Shown piece after piece: positions 1 to 6,142 of a stretch of 8,819 nt of DNA. The position numbers and the translations under genes were made by a program. Under the pieces are notes generated by a model. That model searched no databases. It was not told the origin of the DNA and saw only the letters and a list, made by a program, of their open reading frames with translations. Within the stretch, counting starts at the first letter, position 1, and every line of letters starts with the position of its first letter. The DNA comes from an uncultured Slackia sp. GTDB taxonomy: Bacteria > Actinomycetota > Coriobacteriia > Coriobacteriales > Eggerthellaceae. The stretch lies in NCBI GenBank assembly GCA_934661005.1, contig CAKUIK010000061.1, positions 1-8,819 of the forward strand, written 5' to 3'.

Positions 1-1915
1 CTTTAAGCACGTCACCCAAAAGCACGTTCTGTCGCGTGCGGTTCGGCACTTCGATGCCAACATGATTCGTTCCGGGAATCGGCGCGAAAATGCGCACGCC
101 GGGCGCCGCAAGCGCCAAAGCGATGTCGTCGGTCAGGCTCATAATGCGGCTTACGCGTACGCCCGAGGGCAAATCGACCTTGAACAGCGTGACCGTGGGA
201 CCGGCAACCCAACCGACCACTTGGGCCATGATGCTGAAATCTTCGAGCGTGCTTTGAAGTTCGGCGGCAAGCGTGCGAAGCTCCAGCTCGTCGGCCTCGG
301 TGGCAACTTCGGTGTGACGAATGAGACCAAACGCCGGCAACGTGAAATCGCCGCGCGTCTCCCCTTCTCCGACAAATGCGGAGTTGTCGACTTTTTTCGT
401 TTTAGGTTGGCTCGAAGAGTACGCTTTCGATGAAGAAGGCGCGGCGGAAACATCGCCCAGCCGACGGGTCATGGGCTTTTCAGCGGCACCGTCGGCAGCG
501 CTTTCGGCCAAAGCGTCTTCGGCGATAACGTCATCGTCTTCCCAGGGAAGCGACTCTCGCTTCGATTTCAGCACGCGCGTTTTCGAGGAAGACGTTTTGG
601 CCTCATCGGCGGCCTTCGCCGCGCCCTTTCGAGAGCGAGCGGGCGTCGCGCCAAGAAGCTGAGTGACGGTTTCGTCTTCAAAAGAGCGCGCGGCATCGCT
701 TGCGCCGTCGAGAGTGCGAACATTCCCCGCAGCGACGCTGGTAGTCGCAACGCCAGCGGCACTCAACGCCGCACCCGAGGCGACGGACGATGTTTTTTCA
801 GCAGCACCGAACGCATATTCAGCCGGCCAGTATGTATCGACCGTGGGAGCAGGGGCTTGGCCCGGGCGACGGCCTTCGAGGAGCTGCGTAGACAGCGATT
901 CCGAAGCGCGGCGAGGACGCGATAAATCGCGCGGAACGTGAACCGGCTCTGCTCGGCGAATGCGCGCCGGCGGAACCTCTCGCTGCGACTCCTCAGCAGC
1001 TTTCGCGGCTGCTGCGGCCTCGCGTTCTTTCTTCGTCATGCCGAAGCCGGCAAGCAAGCCACGCTCTTCGCGGCGAGGCGCCGAAGCGGCGGAGTCTTTC
1101 ATTCGCGGCTGTTCTTCATTGAGCGCAGCATAAGGGTCGTCGTCCGCATCGACTGCCTCGTAAGGAATGCCAGGGAGCTCATCATCTTCCGACTCGCGCG
1201 CCGCACGCCTCAGGGCGCTCAAATGCGCGCCCTTTTCGCGAAGAGATTCAAAGGCGCCCGTAAGGGAGAAGCCGATAATGACGGCTCCCGCAAGCGCAAT
1301 GCCAAGAAGAAGCACGATGCTCACGGCTTCGCCAAACAGCTGAAGAAGCGCCCAGGCGATGCCAGATCCCACGTAACCGCCGTGCGATGCGAGTACATCG
1401 GCCTCGAAAAGCACGGCGCCATTGCTCGAAGCACCGGGCGTGAGCAGCGAGAGAGCCGACATGAATGCGAAAAAAAGCAAAGCGAGGCCCACACCGAGAC
1501 GAGCCGGCAAATCGGTGCGATCGACGCGAACGATAAGGCTCGCGCCAACAACGACGAGCATAAAAGGAAGCACATAAGCCCCGATGCCAAGCGTCAGGTG
1601 AAGGGTGGTCGAAAGGGCGCTCGTCAAAAAGCCGGAAGGCTGCAGAACAACCGCCAAGAAAAGCACAACGGCGACGACCGCGACGACAACGCCGGCGATA
1701 TCGCGCTTCGTGCGATCATCGAAAATACGAGGTTCACGATCGAATTCCTCGAACGAAGCATCCTCCTCCACGGCTCGCGCGCGTGCGCGACCGCGAGACG
1801 GAGCGTCCTTCAGCGCGACGCGGTCTTCGGCGTCGTTCTTGCCTTTTTTCTTCTGGGATGAAGCTCCTTTGGTGCTATTCGATTGTGCGGTGTTCGTCTT
1901 TGAACCGCGAGCCAA
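1..1915 (-). CDS. ftsK: DNA translocase FtsK/SpoIIIE, N-terminal 638 residues (3' end beyond the window)
   Basis: FtsK is a septum-anchored, ATP-driven DNA pump that clears chromosome termini and helps dimer resolution at division. Seen here: a basic, polar N-terminus (1-70); four hydrophobic segments near 73-92, 104-129, 138-158 and 195-218; an Ala/Glu/Ser/Arg-rich low-complexity linker (about 220-520); and the start of the alpha domain (from about 525). A family-typical stretch lies at 597-638 (DIALALAAPGVRIFAPIPG, then GIEVPN). The Walker ATPase and gamma domains would lie left of the window. The start is TTG at 1915: GAAGGAG is 7 nt upstream, and an in-frame TGA four codons upstream excludes a longer protein. 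The gene follows rnj on the same strand, the usual actinobacterial order. The 638 codons are open throughout, so the gene looks intact as far as it can be read. FtsK and SpoIIIE roles cannot be separated from this part. Confidence 0.95.
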   Translation of the reverse strand, partial: MARGSKTNTAQSNSTKGASSQKKKGKNDAEDRVALKDAPSRGRARARAVEEDASFEEFDREPRIFDDRTKRDIAGVVVAVVAVVLFLAVVLQPSGFLTSALSTTLHLTLGIGAYVLPFMLVVVGASLIVRVDRTDLPARLGVGLALLFFAFMSALSLLTPGASSNGAVLFEADVLASHGGYVGSGIAWALLQLFGEAVSIVLLLGIALAGAVIIGFSLTGAFESLREKGAHLSALRRAARESEDDELPGIPYEAVDADDDPYAALNEEQPRMKDSAASAPRREERGLLAGFGMTKKEREAAAAAKAAEESQREVPPARIRRAEPVHVPRDLSRPRRASESLSTQLLEGRRPGQAPAPTVDTYWPAEYAFGAAEKTSSVASGAALSAAGVATTSVAAGNVRTLDGASDAARSFEDETVTQLLGATPARSRKGAAKAADEAKTSSSKTRVLKSKRESLPWEDDDVIAEDALAESAADGAAEKPMTRRLGDVSAAPSSSKAYSSSQPKTKKVDNSAFVGEGETRGDFTLPAFGLIRHTEVATEADELELRTLAAELQSTLEDFSIMAQVVGWVAGPTVTLFKVDLPSGVRVSRIMSLTDDIALALAAPGVRIFAPIPGTNHVGIEVPNRTRQNVLLGDVLK

Positions 1916-1958
1916 TGGCGTGCTCCTTCAAAAAATACTACGTTTACGGTGCGTGTAA

Positions 1959-2001
1959 ATTCGGCAGCGGCCGAGTCGCCCATAAGGCGGCCCGGCCGAA
2001 T
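1959..2001 (-). other. GC-rich hairpin in the rnj-ftsK gap
   Basis: ATTCGGC at 1959-1965 pairs with GCCGAAT at 1995-2001 (7 bp). A smaller inner stem CGCC-CATAA-GGCG lies between them, and an alternative GGCCG/CGGCC pairing is possible. It would form in RNA running from rnj toward ftsK, ending about 43 nt upstream of the ftsK start. There is no real U-tract after it, so it could be part of a weak terminator, an mRNA stability element or a leader structure. The role is inferred. Confidence 0.35.
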
Positions 2002-2010
2002 CATTCAAAC

Positions 2011-2033
2011 GGCTCGCACGGCTGTGCGAAGCC
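2011..2033 (-). terminator. Possible weak terminator downstream of rnj
   Basis: GGCTCGCAC at 2011-2019 pairs with GTGCG-A-AGCC at 2024-2033: 9 bp with one bulged A and a 4-nt loop. Read on the minus strand it lies about 40 nt past the rnj stop and is followed by GTTTGAAT, a poor U-tract. It may cause partial termination or mark the mRNA 3' end, leaving some read-through into ftsK. It is weaker than the terminators at 4504-4529 and 6048-6076. Confidence 0.4.
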
Positions 2034-2036
2034 TCA

Positions 2037-2042
2037 ATTATA
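2037..2042 (-). promoter_or_regulatory. TATAAT box, candidate -10 for ftsK
   Basis: A perfect TATAAT lies on the minus strand between rnj and ftsK. No good -35 is seen at 16-18 nt spacing (the sequence there is near CGGAAT), so this is a half-supported sigma-70-type promoter. If used, the transcript would begin near the hairpin at 2011-2033 and give ftsK a leader of over 100 nt. Confidence 0.3.
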
Positions 2043-2072
2043 GCGCAGCGAAATGTTCATTCCGCGAAACGT

Positions 2073-4136
2073 TTACACCTCGATAATCGTGGCAACGACC
2101 ATGGGGCGCTGCTTCGTGCGATCCCAAAGAAGCGAATGCAGCGAATCGCGGCAGGCCTTTTCGAGGTCTTTGCCCTTTACGCCGCGCTCCACGCTGCGAC
2201 GAAGCGTGCATTTCACCGCATCGGTCGCCTCGCGACGAAGCTCCGCAACGTCACCGCCCGTAATGCCATGCATTTCAACGCGTACGTTGCCCAAAATCTG
2301 GTGGCGCTTATGGTCGACCGCGGCGCAAATGCACGCGAAACCGCAGTTGGAAAGCGTCGTGCGCTCATCGAGCACGTCTTTAGAGGTGTCGCCCACCGAA
2401 AGGCCATCAACATACACGATGCCGTTCTCGACGGGCTCGCCGAATTTCACCACGCCATTCGTCATTTCGAGCGTATCGCCGTTTTCGCACATGAAAATAT
2501 GGCTCGGATCGACGCCGGTCGCTTGGGCGAGGTTCGCATGGGCGCGAAGGTGCATCGACTCGCCATGGACAGGCATGAAGTACTTCGGCTGCACGATGGA
2601 AAGCACGAGCTTGAGCTCCTCGGCGCTCGCGTGGCCCGACACGTGGACCATGGCACGATGCTTATCCCACACATCGCAACCAATCTTCGAAAGCTGGTTC
2701 ACGATGCGCGTGACGGCCTTTTCGTTGCCGGGAACGGGGGTCGCGGAAATGATGACCGTATCGCCCTCATCGATCTGAATGGTTTTGTGCTCGCCGTTCG
2801 CAATGCGCGCCAACGCAGAGAGCGGCTCGCCCTGGCTGCCCGTGCACATGATGACGACCTTCTCGGGCGGAATGCCCTTCAGGTCATACGCGTCAATGAG
2901 GTCGACATCCTGGATTTTCAAATAGCCCAAACGACGCGCGATGTCAGTGTTCTGAATCATAGAACGGCCCGTGACGACGACCTTGCGACCGCACGCAACC
3001 GCTGCATCGGCAATTTGCTGCAAGCGGTGGATATGGCTCGCGAAGCTCGCGATAATCACGCGGCCCTTGGCGTTTTCGATAATGGGACGCAGCGCCTTGC
3101 CCACTTCGGCCTCGGAAGGCGTGAAGTTCGGGTTCGTTGCATTGGTCGAGTCGCTCATCATGAGGTCGACGCCCATCTTCGAGAAGCGGGCAAGTGCTCC
3201 GAAGTCGGTACGAACGCCATCGATGGGGCTCTGGTCGAGCTTGAAGTCTCCCGTGTGCAACACGTTGCCCGCGGGAGACTGGAAGAAAACGCCGAGTGCG
3301 CCAGGAATCGAATGGTTCACCGCAAAGAAATCAACCACGAAGTTGCCGATCTTCATCTCGTCGCCGGGATTCACTTCGCACAACTTCGCTTTAATGCGAT
3401 GCTCCTTGAATTTGCCCTCGATAAGGCCGAGCGTCATTTTCGTACCATAAATGGGCACCTTCTTGGTAAGGTCCTTCATGAGGTACGGCAGGCTGCCCGT
3501 GTGGTCTTCATGGCCGTGGGTAATGATAATGCCGCGAAGCTTATGCTCATTCTCGAGCACATAGGTGTAGTCGGGAAGAATGAGGTCAATGCCCGGATGA
3601 TCGTCGTCGGGAAACATGAGGCCCGCATCATCGAGAATCATGTCGTCGCCGCACTCGATGACGGTCATGTTCTTGCCGATGCCGTCGAGGCCGCCAAGCG
3701 GAATGATCTTCAGCGTCACATCGGGATTGTTCTTGACTGCGCGGCGGGAATTATTTCCAGAACGCGGTTTGCGCGTACGCGGTTTGTTGAACGATTCGGG
3801 CTCAAGCTCAGAATCGGGCGTGAGTTGGGGACGCTTGTGCTCGAGCGAGACATGCTTGGTACGCGTTGTGGAACGACGTCGATTCCCATTGGCAGAATGA
3901 GCGGGCTGATCTGCATGATTGGCAGAAGAAGCCTTAGCATTTTGCTGGCCTGAATTTTGTGCAGTGTCTTTCTTTTGGCTGCGACCACGGCCGCCGCGAG
4001 ACCCGCGTGAACGGCTACGCGTTTTGGTGGTATCAGAAGATTCCGCTCCGTTTTTGGCAGCAGACGATTGTGCGGCGGCAATTGCACCGCCGAGCGTGCC
4101 GGACGATTGCTCCGGCGTGTTCTGTTCGTTAGTCAA
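2073..4136 (-). CDS. rnj: Ribonuclease J (metallo-beta-lactamase/beta-CASP RNase)
   Basis: Cytoplasmic RNase J, a Zn-dependent 5'-to-3' exo- and endoribonuclease for rRNA maturation and mRNA decay. Seen in 687 aa: a disordered basic extension (1-138) with an RG/SR-rich patch at 39-52 (TRSRSRGSRGGRGR); a metallo-beta-lactamase core from about 140 with HGHEDH (207-212), H275 in the NHSIPG motif and D297 in HTGDF; a beta-CASP region with SDSTN (328-332), HVSGH (498-502) and PVHGE (522-526); and a C-terminal domain (about 575-687). All expected catalytic motifs are present. B. subtilis-type RNase J is about 555 aa, so the excess is the N-terminal tail, as in many actinobacteria. The start is TTG at 4136: an in-frame TGA two codons upstream rules out extension, and the next internal Met is residue 157, inside the core. 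AAGGAG is 10 nt upstream, which is slightly long. Confidence 0.97.
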   Translation of the reverse strand: MTNEQNTPEQSSGTLGGAIAAAQSSAAKNGAESSDTTKTRSRSRGSRGGRGRSQKKDTAQNSGQQNAKASSANHADQPAHSANGNRRRSTTRTKHVSLEHKRPQLTPDSELEPESFNKPRTRKPRSGNNSRRAVKNNPDVTLKIIPLGGLDGIGKNMTVIECGDDMILDDAGLMFPDDDHPGIDLILPDYTYVLENEHKLRGIIITHGHEDHTGSLPYLMKDLTKKVPIYGTKMTLGLIEGKFKEHRIKAKLCEVNPGDEMKIGNFVVDFFAVNHSIPGALGVFFQSPAGNVLHTGDFKLDQSPIDGVRTDFGALARFSKMGVDLMMSDSTNATNPNFTPSEAEVGKALRPIIENAKGRVIIASFASHIHRLQQIADAAVACGRKVVVTGRSMIQNTDIARRLGYLKIQDVDLIDAYDLKGIPPEKVVIMCTGSQGEPLSALARIANGEHKTIQIDEGDTVIISATPVPGNEKAVTRIVNQLSKIGCDVWDKHRAMVHVSGHASAEELKLVLSIVQPKYFMPVHGESMHLRAHANLAQATGVDPSHIFMCENGDTLEMTNGVVKFGEPVENGIVYVDGLSVGDTSKDVLDERTTLSNCGFACICAAVDHKRHQILGNVRVEMHGITGGDVAELRREATDAVKCTLRRSVERGVKGKDLEKACRDSLHSLLWDRTKQRPMVVATIIEV

Positions 4137-4152
4137 GTCTCATTCGCTCCTT
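4129..4152 (-). promoter_or_regulatory. Overlapping start signals of rnj: SD, ATGA and a five-codon ORF
   Basis: On the minus strand AAGGAG (4147-4152) is followed after 3 nt by an ATG (4143-4141). This opens a minimal reading frame, M-R-L-D-stop, ending at 4129. The rnj TTG (4136-4134) lies inside that frame in another register, and the TGA of ATGA is the in-frame stop that fixes the rnj start. The Shine-Dalgarno is 10 nt from TTG and only 3 nt from ATG, so neither spacing is ideal. Whether the tiny ORF is translated is unknown. Confidence 0.45.
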
Positions 4153-4378
4153 AAGCATCGCGAAACGCATACGCACGCCAGAAGCGCCGCGCAGCATTCC
4201 GATAAACCAATGAACGCATCGCCCGGCAGCACCTTGGCGCGCCAGCGCAATGCAACATCCATACATATGAACGCGATTCGCATTCGAAGACCAACCACCT
4301 ATCGCATAATGCGAGCCGCAGGAAAATCGGCGGTTCGGCCAGACGCCCACCTAAACGGGCGTAAATCAACAATGCATT

Positions 4379-4408
4379 ATTGTACGCTAAAGCATCATCG
4401 CACGCCAA
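4379..4408 (-). promoter_or_regulatory. Candidate sigma-70-type promoter of rnj
   Basis: On the minus strand TTGGCG (4403-4408) and TACAAT (4379-4384) are separated by 18 nt. The -10 matches consensus at 5 of 6 positions and the -35 at 4 of 6. Transcription would start near 4371 and give rnj an untranslated leader of about 235 nt. It is the best pair I found in the gap; nearer candidates had worse -10 or -35 elements. Confidence 0.4.
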
Positions 4409-4503
4409 ATCGGGGGTACGACGATGCGAAGAAATGGTGAATTGAGACGAATCGCTGCTTTGGCGTCGAGCGAGCAAAAACCGGCGGTCGAATCGCAATG
4501 CGA

Positions 4504-4529
4504 AACGACCCCGCATAGGCGGGGTCGTT
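4504..4529 (-). terminator. Intrinsic terminator of the NSS transporter gene
   Basis: A perfect 11-bp stem, AACGACCCCGC (4504-4514) with GCGGGGTCGTT (4519-4529), and a 4-nt loop. It begins about 20 nt past the transporter stop codon. On the minus strand it ends in GTCGTTT with a short U-run, so termination relies mainly on the very stable stem. Confidence 0.8.
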
Positions 4530-4548
4530 GCATGCGAGGAATCTATCT

Positions 4549-5958
4549 TTAGGCGAAGATGCTCACGTAGCCCATGATGAAGATGGCAACGATGAGTACG
4601 GGGATGCCGTATTTAATCCACGGCTTGGCCCAAGCAGGAAACTTCACGCCTTTACCCTGATCAGCCTCGGCGAGGAAATTATCCCATCCCCAACCGAATT
4701 TCCGCGTGCAGAACAACACGAAAACGAGCGCGCCAAGCGGCAGCATATTGTTGGACACGACGAAGTCTTCAATACTTTGAATATCGCCAATCGCAGGAAT
4801 CGCAATATCGGAAAGCACATTAAAGCCCAGCGCGCACGGCAGGCTCAAAACCACAAGCAGCACGGCGGTAATCGTCACCGCGCGGCTGCGCCACATGCCA
4901 AACTTATCCATCGTCCAGCTTACGAGGTTCTCAAACACGGCAATAACCGTGGAGAGCGCGGCAAAGCTCATGAACACAAAGAACAACGCGCCCCACGCGT
5001 TGCCCAGGGGCATCTCGGCAAATACCGCAGGGAGCGTGACGAAGACGAGAGACGGACCGGAGTCGGGCGTAACGCCGTAAGCGAAGCATGCGGGGAAAAT
5101 GATGAGGCCCGCGAGAATGGCGACGACGGTGTTGAGCACCGTGACAGAAATCGCCTCGCCCGTGAGACTGCGCTCGCGGCCGATATAGCTGCCGAAGATT
5201 TCCATGGCCGCAATACCAAGCGACAATGAGAAAAACGCCTGGCCCATGGCCGCATAAACGGCCTGGCCGAAAGTTGCCCACTGTTCAGCCGGCGTATTGC
5301 CCGCGAAAAGCTTGCCGAAATCGGGAACAAGATAAAATGCAATGCCCTCGCCCGCTCCAGGAAGCGTTACCGTGCGAATACACAGGGCGATCATAATCAC
5401 GAACAACGCGGCCATCATGAATTTCGTAATGCGCTCAACGCCTTTTTGTAGGCCAAGGCGGCATACGAGAAAACCGACGAGAACGACAACGACCATCCAG
5501 CCAATGAGCTGCACCGGGTCGCCAAGCATATTGGAAAACGTCGCTGCAATCGCATCGGGATCGGTTGTGGAAAGCTCGCCAGAGGCCATCTTCGGAATAT
5601 AGGCAAGCATCCAGCCCGCAACCGTCGTGTAGAACATCAGCAACACATAGCAGCCGATTTGGCCCCACCAGGTAAACCAATGGAAACGGCGTTTCGGCTC
5701 CAATACGTCATAGGCAAGCGCACCGCTCTTCTGGCTCGCACGACCCACGGCGAATTCCATCACCATAACGGGCAAGCCAAGAATCACGAGGAAAATGAGA
5801 TACAACAGCACGAATGCCGCGCCGCCATACTCGCCGACGATATATGGAAAACGCCATACGTTGCCCAGGCCGATCGCGCAACCCGCGGCGATAAGCAGAA
5901 AGCCGATGCGCGACGCGAAATGCTCGCGCGCAGGAGCGGCTTGTTCGTTTGAAGCCAT
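4549..5958 (-). CDS. Sodium-dependent transporter, NSS (SNF) family, 11 TM
   Basis: An inner-membrane Na+-coupled symporter of the LeuT-fold neurotransmitter:sodium symporter family; bacterial members usually import amino acids. The TM1 signature GLGNVWRFPY (30-39) is clear. Aligning by eye to LeuT, the sodium ligands appear kept: G26, A28, I29, N33 (TM1), S244 (TM6), N276 (TM7), and A333, S336, T337 (TM8). TM6 reads GQAFFSLSLGIAAMEIFGSY (239-258), with Ala250 where LeuT has Gly260. Hydrophobic segments sum to about 11, ending at 448-468. This is the Tyt1/MhsT-type bacterial topology, shorter than 12-TM LeuT. The start is ATG at 5958, with GAGAGG 10 nt upstream. The gene has its own terminator downstream and a terminator upstream, so it is probably monocistronic. 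Substrate is not assignable; aromatic, hydrophobic or other amino acids are possible. Confidence 0.95.
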   Translation of the reverse strand: MASNEQAAPAREHFASRIGFLLIAAGCAIGLGNVWRFPYIVGEYGGAAFVLLYLIFLVILGLPVMVMEFAVGRASQKSGALAYDVLEPKRRFHWFTWWGQIGCYVLLMFYTTVAGWMLAYIPKMASGELSTTDPDAIAATFSNMLGDPVQLIGWMVVVVLVGFLVCRLGLQKGVERITKFMMAALFVIMIALCIRTVTLPGAGEGIAFYLVPDFGKLFAGNTPAEQWATFGQAVYAAMGQAFFSLSLGIAAMEIFGSYIGRERSLTGEAISVTVLNTVVAILAGLIIFPACFAYGVTPDSGPSLVFVTLPAVFAEMPLGNAWGALFFVFMSFAALSTVIAVFENLVSWTMDKFGMWRSRAVTITAVLLVVLSLPCALGFNVLSDIAIPAIGDIQSIEDFVVSNNMLPLGALVFVLFCTRKFGWGWDNFLAEADQGKGVKFPAWAKPWIKYGIPVLIVAIFIMGYVSIFA

Positions 5959-6047
5959 TATTCAGGAACCTCTCTTATATATAGAACACACGCTCCATCG
6001 TGGAACGCAAACTCAAGAAGTATACCGAATTCCGAAGCGCCGCGCAG
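5959..6047 (-). promoter_or_regulatory. Probable promoter region of the NSS transporter gene
   Basis: This 89-bp stretch lies between the upstream terminator and the start codon, so the promoter should be here. Minus-strand -10-like boxes are TATATA within an AT run (5976-5983, very close to the ribosome binding site) and TATACT (6019-6024). Neither has a good -35 at standard spacing, so I do not choose between them. Confidence 0.35.
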
Positions 6048-6076
6048 AAAAAAGCCGCCCCTCAAGGGCGGCTTTT
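6048..6076 (-). terminator. Intrinsic terminator of the MFS transporter gene
   Basis: An 11-bp perfect stem, AAAAGCCGCCC (6050-6060) with GGGCGGCTTTT (6066-6076), and a 5-nt loop. On the minus strand the stem runs into TTTTTT followed by CTG: a textbook rho-independent terminator. It lies about 67 nt past the stop of the MFS gene and separates it from the NSS gene. Confidence 0.92.
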
Positions 6077-6142
6077 CCGGTAAAAATGCTCCTGGATCAT
6101 CGAGACAGCAACCAAGCCGCCCAGCTGGTACAACCGATAGGG

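Larger units (their letters stand above)
4137..4548. other. Intergenic region between rnj and the NSS transporter gene, no credible gene
   Basis: About 410 bp. The frames open here give compositionally odd peptides without recognisable domains, so I see no gene. Contents: the probable rnj promoter (4379-4408); a leader of about 235 nt with stems ACGCCC/GGGCGT (4343-4348 with 4357-4362) and TCGCAT-A-ATGCGA (4302-4314); an ACAAT/ATTGT inverted repeat around AATGCATT near 4369-4383; and the terminator at 4504-4529. The hexamer TCGCAT or its complement occurs six times between 4278 and 4537. No convincing tRNA cloverleaf was found. dapA, often next to rnj in actinobacteria, is absent. Confidence 0.6.

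Noticed and set aside
938..1861. Long open frame on the plus strand opposite ftsK (and others at 62-433 and 321-662)
   Set aside because: It is antisense to an uninterrupted, clearly recognisable FtsK frame, has very biased Arg/Ala/His-rich composition and no known domain.
2136..3953. 605-codon open frame on the plus strand opposite rnj
   Set aside because: An antisense shadow in GC-rich DNA; rnj on the minus strand has every catalytic motif of the family, while this frame has none and is His/Arg/Ala-rich.
4137..4503. tRNA or small structured RNA gene in the rnj-NSS gap
   Set aside because: A GGTTCGG-like T-loop string near 4332 has no matching acceptor, D or anticodon arms; the stems seen fit an mRNA leader better.
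4129..4516. Two minus-strand open frames of 73 and 121 codons upstream of rnj
   Set aside because: No ribosome binding site, no recognisable domain, Arg/Cys/Trp-rich composition typical of non-coding frames, and they overlap each other and the transporter terminator.
4179..6047. GAAGCGCCGCGCAG present in both intergenic regions (near 4181 and 6034)
   Set aside because: A single short GC-rich match of 14 bp with no extended similarity or symmetry; probably chance in this composition.
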